Below are positions 25,517-33,335 of a stretch of DNA of 64,000 bases, piece by piece (position 1 is the first letter of the stretch; the number at the start of each line of letters is the position of its first letter). A program made the translations under genes and the position numbers. Location: assembly GCA_026392415.1 (NCBI GenBank), contig JAPLCC010000026.1:1-64000 (forward strand). Reading direction: 5' to 3'. The DNA is from Propionibacteriales bacterium (GTDB taxonomy: Bacteria > Actinomycetota > Actinomycetes > Propionibacteriales > Nocardioidaceae). The notes below the pieces were generated by a model. That model saw only the letters and a program-made list of their open reading frames with translations, was not told where the DNA came from and made no database searches.

Positions 25517-26989
25517 CTACTGCAACCCCGCGGTCAGCCGCATCACGTTGTCGACGTACCTCGAAAGCGATGGTCGGCGGTCCCATTCGGCCAGCGTGAG
25601 CTCCTTCGACATCGCTCGGTAGCCGTCCTGCACCTCGCGCAGACGCGCCACCACGGCCGGGTCCGGGAGCATCAGCGACACCTCGTAGTTGAGGCCGAAC
25701 GAGCGCATGTCCATGTTGCTGGAGCCGATCACGGCCACGGTGTCGTCGATCGTGAAGTGCTTCGCGTGCAGGATCAGCGGCGCCGGATAGCGATGGATGC
25801 GCACGCCCGCCTCGAGCAGCGCGCGGTAGTACGACGCCTGGGCGTGGCCGACCATGAACTGGTCGGCGACCTCGCTGACGAACAGCTCCACCTCGACGCC
25901 GCGTTCGGCGGCCGTGGTCACGGCGTACAGCAGGGACTCGTCGGGGACGAAGTACGGCGACGTCAGGGAGATCCGCTCCGTGGCGGCATAGATCAGCGTG
26001 GTGAACATGCGCAGGTTGTTCTCGGCCGAGATGCCCGGGCCGCTCGGCACCACCTGGCAGGGCACGTCGAGCATCTCGTCCGGGCGGGCGTCGGGAGTGC
26101 CGTGGACGGCGACCAGCTCGACCACCTCGCCCGTCTCGACGTACCAGTCGGTGGCGAAGACACCGTTGAGTCCACCGACGACCGGGCCCTCCAGCCGCAC
26201 CATCAGCTCGACCCACTCGCGGCCGAGTCGGTGGTTCTTCGCGCTGTTGTAACCGGGCTCGGTCAGGTTGAGCGAACCGGTGAACCCGACGCTGCCGTCG
26301 ACCACGAGGATCTTGCGGTGGTTGCGCAGGTCGGGGCGTCGGAACCGCCCCTGCAGCGGCTTGATCGGCAGCATCGGGTGCCAGTCGATGTCGGTCTTGC
26401 GGAGCTGCCGCAGCATCCGGCGGTAGCCGGTGATGCCCCGTGAGCCGAGGTGGTCGAACAGCAGGCGTACGTCGACCCCGCGGGCGCACGCGCGGACCAG
26501 CGCATCGAAGAGCGGGCTGGTCACGTCGTCCCACGCGGTGATGTAGAACTCCACGTGAACGTGGCTGCGCGCCCGGTCCACCTCGGCGGCCATCTCGAGG
26601 ATCACCGCCCGGTAGTCGTCCCAGAGCTGGACCTCGTTGCCGCCGGTCAGCGGCAGCGCGCCCAGGTGGTGGTTGAGCGCGGCGACCCGGGCGATCGGCG
26701 CCGGCAGCCGGTTGGCGTCGAACGTCAGCGGGAGCTTGTCGGTGCGCTCGCGGATCGCGTCGATCGCCCTGCGCTGGCGCCCGATCCGGCGCGCGCCGAG
26801 CCGGGTGCGGCCGAACAGCAGAAAGATCGAGAAGCCGATGATCGGCTCGATCATGATGAGCAGCAGCCACGCCATCCCGGTCGACGGCTTGCGGTTGCCG
26901 GGGATGATGCCGAGAGCGGCCAGGCGGAGGACGACCTCGACGGTGAGGAAGGCCCAGCCGAAGGTCGAGGTGGGGTCGGGCCAGGTCAT
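25517..26989 (-). CDS. cls: Cardiolipin synthase (phospholipase D type)
   Basis: Membrane enzyme making cardiolipin from phosphatidylglycerol. 490 residues: two N-terminal membrane helices (about 8-60, including a GMAWLLLIMIEPIIGFSIFL helix), then two HKD motifs, HRKILVVDGSVGFTGSLNL (about 233) and HAKHFTIDDTVAVIGSSN (about 407), both complete. ATG at 26989 gives the first helix. Actinobacteria often use a CDP-alcohol-type synthase instead, so this is the bacterial PLD-type version. Single gene; its neighbour upstream on the same strand is a separate operon. Confidence 0.92.
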   Translation of the reverse strand: MTWPDPTSTFGWAFLTVEVVLRLAALGIIPGNRKPSTGMAWLLLIMIEPIIGFSIFLLFGRTRLGARRIGRQRRAIDAIRERTDKLPLTFDANRLPAPIARVAALNHHLGALPLTGGNEVQLWDDYRAVILEMAAEVDRARSHVHVEFYITAWDDVTSPLFDALVRACARGVDVRLLFDHLGSRGITGYRRMLRQLRKTDIDWHPMLPIKPLQGRFRRPDLRNHRKILVVDGSVGFTGSLNLTEPGYNSAKNHRLGREWVELMVRLEGPVVGGLNGVFATDWYVETGEVVELVAVHGTPDARPDEMLDVPCQVVPSGPGISAENNLRMFTTLIYAATERISLTSPYFVPDESLLYAVTTAAERGVEVELFVSEVADQFMVGHAQASYYRALLEAGVRIHRYPAPLILHAKHFTIDDTVAVIGSSNMDMRSFGLNYEVSLMLPDPAVVARLREVQDGYRAMSKELTLAEWDRRPSLSRYVDNVMRLTAGLQ

Positions 26990-27033
26990 GCCTGCACCCT
27001 AGATCCCGACAGCCTCGACCTTCGGTAGGCGCC

Positions 27034-27237
27034 TCAGCGGAAGGCGCAGCCCGACTGGACGCCCAAGCGACGCAGGATCACGGCTGCCGGGCAGAACCCG
27101 GTGATGCTCGACTGGAGCAGGTTGGCCCCGACGAAGGCCGCCAGGAGCACCCACCACGTCGAGACGAGAGCGGTCAGGAAGACGCTGACCAGGACAAGGC
27201 TCCCGGCAAGCGCGAACACGGCGCGGTCGATGTTCAT
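27034..27237 (-). CDS. YgaP-type small membrane protein (DUF2892)
   Basis: A 67-residue protein with two membrane helices (about 5-25 and 27-46) and the TGFCPA motif (about 46-51) typical of the DUF2892 domain that in YgaP is joined to a rhodanese and carries persulfide across or near the membrane (known for YgaP). Here the rhodanese is absent. Last gene of a minus-strand operon with the Cys-rich 53-residue protein, the AhpD-like protein and the MMPL exporter. Ribosome site AGGAGAAGG before the ATG. Confidence 0.85.
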   Translation of the reverse strand: MNIDRAVFALAGSLVLVSVFLTALVSTWWVLLAAFVGANLLQSSITGFCPAAVILRRLGVQSGCAFR

Positions 27238-27247
27238 GTCCTTCTCC

Positions 27248-27409
27248 TCATCGTCCGAGCAGTCGGCTCAGCCAGCCGTCGCTCGGGTCGGTCTCGTGGC
27301 CGCCACACCACTGGTCAGCGGGCACCCTCGCCTTGACGGCAGCGACGTGGCTGCCGCAACCCGACCAGGTGGTCTTGCCGCATCTGCGGCAGCGAGCGGG
27401 TCGACACAT
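27248..27409 (-). CDS. 53-residue Cys-rich (zinc-ribbon-like) protein
   Basis: A short gene with a near-perfect ribosome site (AAGGAGATCACC) directly before the ATG at 27409 and a TGA at 27248-27250. The product begins MCRPARCRRCGKTTWSGCGS, giving Cys at 2, 7, 10, 18 and another at 35, then HVAAVKARVPADQWCGGHE. A CxxC followed by CG is a treble-clef or zinc-ribbon-like arrangement. Small proteins of this shape are common in actinobacteria without a known function. It sits 10 bp before the DUF2892 gene and 27 bp after the AhpD-like gene, so it is co-transcribed. It may be a metal- or thiol-handling partner. Confidence 0.8.
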   Translation of the reverse strand: MCRPARCRRCGKTTWSGCGSHVAAVKARVPADQWCGGHETDPSDGWLSRLLGR

Positions 27410-27436
27410 GGTGATCTCCTTCGGGTGGTGAGCCGG

Positions 27437-27874
27437 TCAGGCCGGGGTCGCGGACGGGGACGTTTCGCCGGCGAGCGCGTCGGCGAACTCGCAGAACGCG
27501 TCGTAGGCCCGGGCGCCGTGGATGGTGGCGGGACCGCCGTGCATCAGGAACGTCACGCCGATCGCCTCGGCGGCCTCCTGCTTCGTGGCCCCGGCCCGGG
27601 CGGCCGCCTGGCCGTGTGAGGCGACGCAGCCGTCGCAGCCCTCGACGACGCCGATCGCCAGGGCGATCAGCTCCTTGGTCTTCCTGTCCAGCGCGCCGTC
27701 GGCGAAGGCCGCCTTCGACAGTTCGGCGAAGCCCTTGTAGACGTCGGGGATGGCGCGACGCAGGCTGCGGTGGAGCGGGGAGAGGTCGTCGAGGACGACC
27801 TTGCCGTGGGGCGAGGCCTGCGGCGTCGGGGAGGGCGTCGGGGAGGGCGTGGTGGAGATGGTCTCGGTGGTCAT
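27437..27874 (-). CDS. AhpD-like carboxymuconolactone decarboxylase family protein
   Basis: A 145-residue alkylhydroperoxidase-like protein with the redox motif EGCDGCVASH (about 88-97), that is E-xx-CxxC-xxxH as in AhpD. A Thr/Ser/Pro-rich N-terminal stretch (about 8-24) precedes the helical domain. Such proteins reduce peroxides or serve as thiol carriers. It lies 20 bp after the MMPL exporter gene in an operon controlled by the CCCCC/GGGGG operators. The ribosome site GAGAGGAAACC precedes ATG 27874. Confidence 0.88.
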   Translation of the reverse strand: MTTETISTTPSPTPSPTPQASPHGKVVLDDLSPLHRSLRRAIPDVYKGFAELSKAAFADGALDRKTKELIALAIGVVEGCDGCVASHGQAAARAGATKQEAAEAIGVTFLMHGGPATIHGARAYDAFCEFADALAGETSPSATPA

Positions 27875-27894
27875 GATGGTTTCCTCTCGGTCGG

Positions 27895-30054
27895 TCATTC
27901 GTGGGCGAAGGTGATGGTCGGCAAGATGCGCTGGAGCCAGGCGGGGGTTGCCCAGGCGGCCTTTCCGGTCAGCCGCAGCAGCACCGGGAGGAGCACCAGG
28001 CGGACCAGGAAGGCGTCCAGGAGGACAGCGACGCCGAGGATGACGCCCATCTCCTTGGGGGGCAGCGGGCCGGACAGGGCGAAGGTGAAGAAGACCGCGA
28101 CCATGACCCCGCCGGCGGCGAAGATCACCCGGCCCGAGTGCGCAACGGCGCCGACCATGGCTTCCTTCGGATCTCCGGACTTCTCCCAGTGCTCCTTGGC
28201 GGAGGCGAGGAGGAAGACGGTGTAGTCCATCGCGATCGCGAAGATCATCGCGAAGAAGAAGACCGGTGCCCATGCGTCGAGGAAGCCCTGAGGCTCGAAG
28301 CCGAGGAGCCCCGATCCATGGCCGTCCTGGAACACCAGGCGGGCCACCCCGAACGCGGCGGCCGTGGACAGCAGGCTGGCCAGAGTGCCGAGCAGCGAGA
28401 TCAGTGGTGCCTGCAGGGCGAACAGCAGGAGCAGGAAGCCGAGCACCAGCACGACGCCGATCACCAAGGGGGTGGAACGGTCGAGTTGGGTGGTGAGGTC
28501 GATGTTCTCTGCTGCCGCGCCGCCCACCAGGGCCGACGACGGCAGTTCGCCACGCAGACGATCAAGGATCTCCGGCAGGGCGGGGTCCGAGGGGTCCACG
28601 GTCGGCGCGGCCTGGATCAGGGTGCGCCCCGATCCGTCGGCGGCGGGCTGGGGCGGCATCACGGCCTCGATGCCGGCATCGGCGTCGATCACCTGCGTCG
28701 CGGCCGCCACGTCCTGGTCAGCGACGACCACCTGGAGCATGCCGGGCGCACCGGGACCGAAGGCCTCCTTGACCTGCTCGTAGCCGATGCGGGCACTGGC
28801 GTCGTCCGGGAGGACCTTGATCGACGGCATGCCGGTCTGCAGGCCGAGGATCGGCGTGGCCAACAGGACGAGCACCGCGGTGGAGCCGATGCCCCAGGCC
28901 CACGGGCGTCGCCACAGGTGTTCGCCCCAGCGGGCGAACAGGGGGGAGCGGTGCTCGCCGACGCGTGCCCACGGCAGCGCGAACCGGTTGATCCGATGGT
29001 CCAGCTTGAACAGGACGAGGGGCAGCAGGGTCAGGGTGGCCGCCAGCACGAAGATGACCGAGATCATGATGCCGCCGGCCATCGAGCGGAATGACGGCGA
29101 TGGCACCAGCATCACGGCGGACAGCGACACCAGCACGGTGACGCCGGACAGCAGCACGGCCTTTCCGGCGGTGTCCATGGTCTCCGCGATCGCACGCTGT
29201 GGGGAACCGTGGCGGCCCAGGCGGGCGGCGCGATAACGCACGACGAGGAACAGTGCGTAGTCGATGCCGAGGGCGAGGGCGAACATCATCGCGAAGTTCA
29301 TCGCCCAGATCGAGACGGGAACGAACTCGTTGATCAGCACCAGTGATCCGGCCGACGCGACCAGGCCCGCCAGGGTCAGCAGCAGGGGGAGCCCGGCGGC
29401 GACCAAGGCCCCGAAGGCCAGCACGAGGATGGCCAGGGTCACCGGCCAGGAGTACAGCTCCGAGGTGAGCATCGCCTCGAGGTTGGCCTCGTTGAAGTCG
29501 GACCAGAGCAGGGAGGAGCCGGTCGGGTTCACCTGGACCGTGTCGGTGGACAGGGCCTGGAGCTCTTCCTTGATGTCCGTCGCGACGCGCACCATCTCGT
29601 TGGTGTCGACGCCGGCGCCGGCGAGCACGACGCCGGTGTGTTCGTCGCCGGACATGCTGATGCCGGGGATGGGGGCGATCACCTCGGCCAGGCGAGGCTC
29701 GTCCTCGAGGATGCGGGTCACCTCGGCCAGCACCTGCGGGCCGTCGCCCTCGGTGAGCGGGCCGTCGGTGCTTTGCACGACGACCTGGATCGCGTGGCTC
29801 GCTGCGCCGCCGAAATGCTCCTGGACCAGGTCGCGCGTCGCGACGGACTCCGAGCCGTTCGCCTGCCACCCGGCGCCCGAGAGGTTCTTCTCGACCGAGG
29901 GGGCAAAGATGCCGAGCCCGATGACCAGGACGATCCAGCCGATGCCGACCAGCTTGCGGTGCGCGGTCACCCAGATGCCGAGTCGACCGAGCGGGCCGGC
30001 CCGCCACGGCGGTGGCGCCATCGTCTCCGTCGATTCGTGTGTCGTCTGCGCCAC
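27895..30054 (-). CDS. MMPL-family RND transporter
   Basis: A 719-residue inner-membrane exporter of the MMPL family with two repeated halves, each of one helix, an extracytoplasmic loop and five helices. The first half has the FALALGIDYALFLVVRYRA motif of helix 4-5, and the second IFAIAMDYTVFLLASAKEHW, with the proton-relay Asp-Tyr pairs in place. MMPLs export lipids, siderophores or drugs; this one is preceded by two CsoR-type operators and followed by an AhpD-like gene, so its cargo may be tied to thiol, sulfur or metal stress. Start ATG 30054 has GGAGGCGCC upstream. Confidence 0.9.
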   Translation of the reverse strand: MAQTTHESTETMAPPPWRAGPLGRLGIWVTAHRKLVGIGWIVLVIGLGIFAPSVEKNLSGAGWQANGSESVATRDLVQEHFGGAASHAIQVVVQSTDGPLTEGDGPQVLAEVTRILEDEPRLAEVIAPIPGISMSGDEHTGVVLAGAGVDTNEMVRVATDIKEELQALSTDTVQVNPTGSSLLWSDFNEANLEAMLTSELYSWPVTLAILVLAFGALVAAGLPLLLTLAGLVASAGSLVLINEFVPVSIWAMNFAMMFALALGIDYALFLVVRYRAARLGRHGSPQRAIAETMDTAGKAVLLSGVTVLVSLSAVMLVPSPSFRSMAGGIMISVIFVLAATLTLLPLVLFKLDHRINRFALPWARVGEHRSPLFARWGEHLWRRPWAWGIGSTAVLVLLATPILGLQTGMPSIKVLPDDASARIGYEQVKEAFGPGAPGMLQVVVADQDVAAATQVIDADAGIEAVMPPQPAADGSGRTLIQAAPTVDPSDPALPEILDRLRGELPSSALVGGAAAENIDLTTQLDRSTPLVIGVVLVLGFLLLLFALQAPLISLLGTLASLLSTAAAFGVARLVFQDGHGSGLLGFEPQGFLDAWAPVFFFAMIFAIAMDYTVFLLASAKEHWEKSGDPKEAMVGAVAHSGRVIFAAGGVMVAVFFTFALSGPLPPKEMGVILGVAVLLDAFLVRLVLLPVLLRLTGKAAWATPAWLQRILPTITFAHE

Positions 30055-30073
30055 GGTGGCGCCTCCTTTCGTT

Positions 30074-30091
30074 TAACCCCCCGGGGGGATA
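30074..30091. promoter_or_regulatory. CsoR/CstR-type operator 1 (CCCCCCGGGGGG core)
   Basis: TAA-CCCCCCGGGGGG-ATA, a perfect 12-bp G/C palindrome with A/T flanks, as known for CsoR/RcnR-family operators. It lies 20 bp before the MMPL start. Confidence 0.75.
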
Positions 30092-30107
30092 CGATGAGGA
30101 CGTTAGC

Positions 30108-30127
30108 ATAACCCCCTGGGGGGATAT
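30108..30127. promoter_or_regulatory. CsoR/CstR-type operator 2 (CCCCCTGGGGGG core)
   Basis: ATAACCCCCTGGGGGGATAT, same layout as operator 1 with centres 35 bp apart, 23 bp before the DUF302 start. One site faces each divergent operon, so the repressor probably controls both. Confidence 0.75.
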
Positions 30128-30149
30128 AGAATCGACAGAAGAGGACCTC

Positions 30150-30581
30150 GTGGACACCACAGACTTCACGCTCAGCACCACCGTCACGACGCCGTACGAC
30201 GCCACGGTGGCGCGGGTGCGTGACCTGCTCGGGGACGCCGGATTCGGCGTCCTCACCGAGATCGACATCCAGGCGACCTTGCGCGCCAAGCTGGGGGTGG
30301 AGGTCCCGGCCCAGGTGATCCTCGGTGCCTGCCGGCCGCAGCTGGCGCATCGTGCGCTCCAGGTCGACCCGCGGATCGCGACCCTGTTGCCGTGCAACGT
30401 CGTGGTCACCGCGCTCGACCCGGGCACGAGCCGGGTCGAGGTGTTCGACCCGGCGTTCATGGCGACGATCGCGCCCGACCCCGAACTCGGTGCGGTGGCG
30501 GCCGACGCCCGCGCCCGCCTGACAGGGATGATGGACGCACTGACGAACGAGGCAGGAGAGCGCAGTGCAACTGGAGCCTGA
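30150..30581 (+). CDS. DUF302 protein
   Basis: A 143-residue DUF302 protein: TPYDATVARVRDLLGDAGFG with ILGACRPQLAHRAL and the VVVTALDPGTSRVEVFDPA strand are family marks. DUF302 is a small alpha/beta domain of unknown function, often next to metal- or sulfur-responsive regulators. Start GTG at 30150 follows AGAAGAGGA and the second operator. Its last 17 bases overlap the start of the CsoR-type gene, so the two are translated together. Confidence 0.88.
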   Translation: MDTTDFTLSTTVTTPYDATVARVRDLLGDAGFGVLTEIDIQATLRAKLGVEVPAQVILGACRPQLAHRALQVDPRIATLLPCNVVVTALDPGTSRVEVFDPAFMATIAPDPELGAVAADARARLTGMMDALTNEAGERSATGA

Positions 30582-30825
30582 GGAGATCAAGGCCGTCATC
30601 ACCCGGCTCAAGCGGGCGAACGGTCACCTGGCGTCCGTCATCCGGATGCTCGAGGAGGGTGCCGACTGCGAGGCGGCGCTGCTGCAGCTGGCCGCCGTGA
30701 ACAAGGCGATCAGCCGCGGTGGTTACGCGCTGGTGTCGACCGGCCTGCAGAAGTGCCTGGCCGAAGGCGGGCCGGAGAGCGTCGACGCGAAGAAGCTGGA
30801 GAAGGTCTTCCTAGCCCTCGCTTGA
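30565..30825 (+). CDS. CsoR-family repressor with CstR-like Cys pattern
   Basis: An 86-residue all-helical CsoR/RcnR-family (DUF156) repressor. Cys35 and Cys64 are in the positions of CsoR Cys36 and Cys65, but the copper-ligand His (CsoR 61) is replaced by Gly60. The same 29-residue Cys spacing without the His defines CstR, which senses persulfides (known). So it is probably a reactive-sulfur or thiol-stress sensor rather than a copper sensor. It overlaps DUF302 and ends tail-to-tail with a hydrolase gene by 15 bp. Start GTG at 30565 after GCAGGAGAGC. Two matching operators lie in the divergent region upstream. Confidence 0.85.
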   Translation: MQLEPEEIKAVITRLKRANGHLASVIRMLEEGADCEAALLQLAAVNKAISRGGYALVSTGLQKCLAEGGPESVDAKKLEKVFLALA

Positions 30826-31473
30826 CGGGTCGAGGACCTTCTGGATGCTGCGCAGGGCCACCAGGTTCCACAGCCCCGACTGCCGCAGCAGGTAGTGGCC
30901 CACCGGCCCCATGTCGACGAAGGTCGCTTCGGCGATCAACCCGGCGCGCTCGACGTACTGCAGGGTCGCCTTGGCCGAGGTGATGTGGTCGCGCCGACCG
31001 TGGGCTGCGTGCAGGACCTTGCCGGCCAGTGCGTCGACCGGTTCGCCCTTGGGGAACCAGGGAGCGAGGGCGACCACCCCGAGCACCGAGGGGTCGTCGG
31101 CGACGGCCACGGCCGTGCGGGCACCCATCGAATGGCCCAGGATCACGACGGGCAGGTCGTGCTGGCGCCGGATCTCGTCGAGCGCCCACCGGGCGTCCTG
31201 CACCGGGTCCGGCAAGGCGCCGGGCCGGGCGTTCCAGCCCTTGACCCGATAACGCAGCAGGACCACGCCGACGTCGTCGGCCTTCAGTGCCGGTGCGATG
31301 TGGCGGGCGAGCACGCGGCCGCGGCGCCACGACAGGCTGCGGAGGCCGACGGCACGGGTTCCGTGTTCCGCACCGCCGTGCAGGAGCAGCACGATGGCGC
31401 GCGGATCCTTCGGCAGCCGTACGTCGGTGAACGCCGGTGCGGTGCCGGGCGGGGGAGAGGTCAGGTCGGTCAT
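30811..31473 (-). CDS. Alpha/beta hydrolase (dienelactone-hydrolase-like)
   Basis: A 220-residue alpha/beta hydrolase: LLLHGGAEHG oxyanion loop, nucleophile elbow GHSMGA (about 115-120), acid near HGRRDHIT and His in GPVGHYLL. No signal peptide, so it is cytosolic. Substrate unknown. ATG at 31473 is chosen; upstream codons of the longer frame look non-coding. It overlaps the CsoR-type gene tail-to-tail and follows the photolyase gene on the same strand, 40 bp away. Confidence 0.85.
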   Translation of the reverse strand: MTDLTSPPPGTAPAFTDVRLPKDPRAIVLLLHGGAEHGTRAVGLRSLSWRRGRVLARHIAPALKADDVGVVLLRYRVKGWNARPGALPDPVQDARWALDEIRRQHDLPVVILGHSMGARTAVAVADDPSVLGVVALAPWFPKGEPVDALAGKVLHAAHGRRDHITSAKATLQYVERAGLIAEATFVDMGPVGHYLLRQSGLWNLVALRSIQKVLDPSSEG

Positions 31474-31513
31474 CGTGGAGTGTTCGGAGCGGCGGCGCCG
31501 GCGGATGGGCCGT

Positions 31514-32860
31514 TCACGGACGTTGTCCGCGAAGCAGCTGGTAGGCGGACAACGCCTCGTTGCGCTGGACGGCGTGATCGACCATCGGCTCCGGGTAGCC
31601 ATTCGGAGGGCCGTCACGCCACGGGCGGTGTGCGGCCTTGGTCGGTGCGTCGGCCAGCTCGGGGATCCAGCGCCGGATGTAGTCGGCCGCCGGGTCGAAC
31701 TTCTCGCCCTGGGTGATCGGGTTGAAGATCCGGAAGTACGGCGCCGCATCGGTGCCGCAGCCAGCCACCCACTGCCAGTTGTGCTGATTGCTGGCCAGAT
31801 CGCCGTCGACCAGGTGCTTCATGAAGTGCGCGGCGCCGTGCTGCCACTCGACCTGCAGGTCCTTGACCAGGAACGACGCCACGATCATCCGCACCCGGTT
31901 GTGCATCCAGCCCTCCGCCAGCAGCTGGCGCATCCCGGCATCGACGATCGGGAAGCCGGTGGTGCCCGTGGTCCACGCCTGGAGGCGTTTCTTCAGCTCG
32001 GCGCCGCTCACGTAGGGCAGGTCCTTGAGCTCGGGCCGGAAGTAGTCACGGGCCGACTCCGGCCAGGCGTGAAGGACCGACGCGTAGAACTCACGCCACG
32101 CCAGCTCGCGGCGGTACACCTCGCCGTGCGGATCGGTCGGGTCGAGGTCGGCCAGCAGGGTGCGCGGGTGGACGGCTCCCCAGCGCAGGTACGTCGACAG
32201 CCGCGAGGTCTCGTCGAGGTCAGGCCGGTCGCGGATTTCGTCGTACGGCGTTCCGCGGAACTCCCGCCAGCGGGCCAGGGCCGCTGCCTCGCCGGCCTCG
32301 GGAAGGGCGGCCTCGCCGGTTTCGGGTGACGCCGGGATCTCGTCGCCCGGCGCGCCGACCCACGTGACCGCCGCGGGGTCCGAGTCCGCCGGCCGTCGCC
32401 ACCCGTGCTCGACCCAGGCGCGGTAGAACGGCGTGAACACGCGGTAGGGACTGCCGGCGCCGGTGGTGAGGCGGCCGGGTGCGACGGCGTACGGCGAACC
32501 GGTCCGGATCAACGGCACGTCGAGCGCGTCCTCGACCTGCTGGTCGCGCCGGGCGCCGTACGGGCCGAAGTCGGCGCTGACGTGGACCTCGCGGGCGTCC
32601 ACCTCGCGGACCAGGTCGGGCAGCACCGTCGCGGGTCGGCCGCGCCGGACCACGAGCCCGGGGCCGTGGCGCCGCAGGTCGGCGTCGAGGGCGCGCAACG
32701 AGTCGAACAGGAATGCCGTACGGACCGGCCCGGCCGGGGCGAGCAGCGCTTCGTCGAGCACGAAGACGGGCAGCACCGGGCCGGACTCAGCGGCCGCCAG
32801 CAGCGCGGGATGGTCGCCCAGGCGGAGGTCACGGCGGAACCACAGGATCGTCGGCGTCAC
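31514..32860 (-). CDS. phr: Deoxyribodipyrimidine photolyase
   Basis: Light-driven repair enzyme for pyrimidine dimers. 448 residues: N-terminal antenna Rossmann domain (TILWFRRDLRLGDHPAL), then the FAD domain with YLRWGAVHPRTLL, the WREFYASVL helix, MHNRVRMIVASFLVKDLQ and DGDLASNQHNWQWVAGCGTD. The Asn and Trp electron-transfer residues of class I CPD photolyases are present. The start is GTG at 32860; codons before it on the longer frame do not look coding. Divergent from a small homing-repeat gene 42 bp away. Confidence 0.95.
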   Translation of the reverse strand: MTPTILWFRRDLRLGDHPALLAAAESGPVLPVFVLDEALLAPAGPVRTAFLFDSLRALDADLRRHGPGLVVRRGRPATVLPDLVREVDAREVHVSADFGPYGARRDQQVEDALDVPLIRTGSPYAVAPGRLTTGAGSPYRVFTPFYRAWVEHGWRRPADSDPAAVTWVGAPGDEIPASPETGEAALPEAGEAAALARWREFRGTPYDEIRDRPDLDETSRLSTYLRWGAVHPRTLLADLDPTDPHGEVYRRELAWREFYASVLHAWPESARDYFRPELKDLPYVSGAELKKRLQAWTTGTTGFPIVDAGMRQLLAEGWMHNRVRMIVASFLVKDLQVEWQHGAAHFMKHLVDGDLASNQHNWQWVAGCGTDAAPYFRIFNPITQGEKFDPAADYIRRWIPELADAPTKAAHRPWRDGPPNGYPEPMVDHAVQRNEALSAYQLLRGQRP

Positions 32861-32902
32861 GTGGCCATGCTGGCAGAGCCGCAAAGCGCTACCGTGACCG
32901 GC

Positions 32903-33307
32903 ATGCGGGCCCCCGAGTACTCCGACGCGCGGCTCGCCGCGGACCTCGCGGCGGCGGCCGGCGAGCTGGGTGAGCCCCTCACCGCGGGCGGGTACGACGT
33001 CTGGCAGCGCACCCACGACGCCGCCTCCCCGGCGCTGGTCATCCGCCGGTTCGGCTCGTGGAACGCGGCATGTGCGCGGGCGGGCGTGAGCACCAACAAG
33101 ACCAGGTCGACCAGCCGTCGGTGGAGCGACGAGGACGTCGTGGCGACCGTGGCGGCGTACCTCCGGGCACCGGGGAGCACCGGCACCTTCGCCGACTACT
33201 CGGACTGGGCGAAGCAGCAGGACGGGGTGCCCAGCGGGGCGACCCTGCGCCAGCGGCTGCCGTGGGCCGAGGTCAAGCAGCGGGCGGAAGCACACAACCA
33301 CTCATGA
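32903..33307 (+). CDS. Homing-endonuclease-associated repeat protein without nuclease domain
   Basis: A 134-residue protein of two homing-endonuclease-associated (HNH-EAR) DNA-binding repeats, about 5-62 (YSDARLAADLAAAAGELG ... FGSWNAACARAG) and about 71-130 (WSDEDVVATVAAYLRAPGST ... LPWAEVKQRA). In phage-type homing enzymes such repeats grip DNA next to an HNH domain; here no catalytic domain follows. It may be a stand-alone DNA-binding protein. Divergent from the photolyase gene. Confidence 0.75.
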   Translation: MRAPEYSDARLAADLAAAAGELGEPLTAGGYDVWQRTHDAASPALVIRRFGSWNAACARAGVSTNKTRSTSRRWSDEDVVATVAAYLRAPGSTGTFADYSDWAKQQDGVPSGATLRQRLPWAEVKQRAEAHNHS

Positions 33308-33335
33308 CCCTCGGCGCGCTGCCGATGACTGGTGG

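Noticed and set aside
30565..30825. Copper-sensing CsoR
   Set aside because: The His ligand is replaced by Gly60; the Cys-only pattern fits CstR better, though biochemical proof is lacking.
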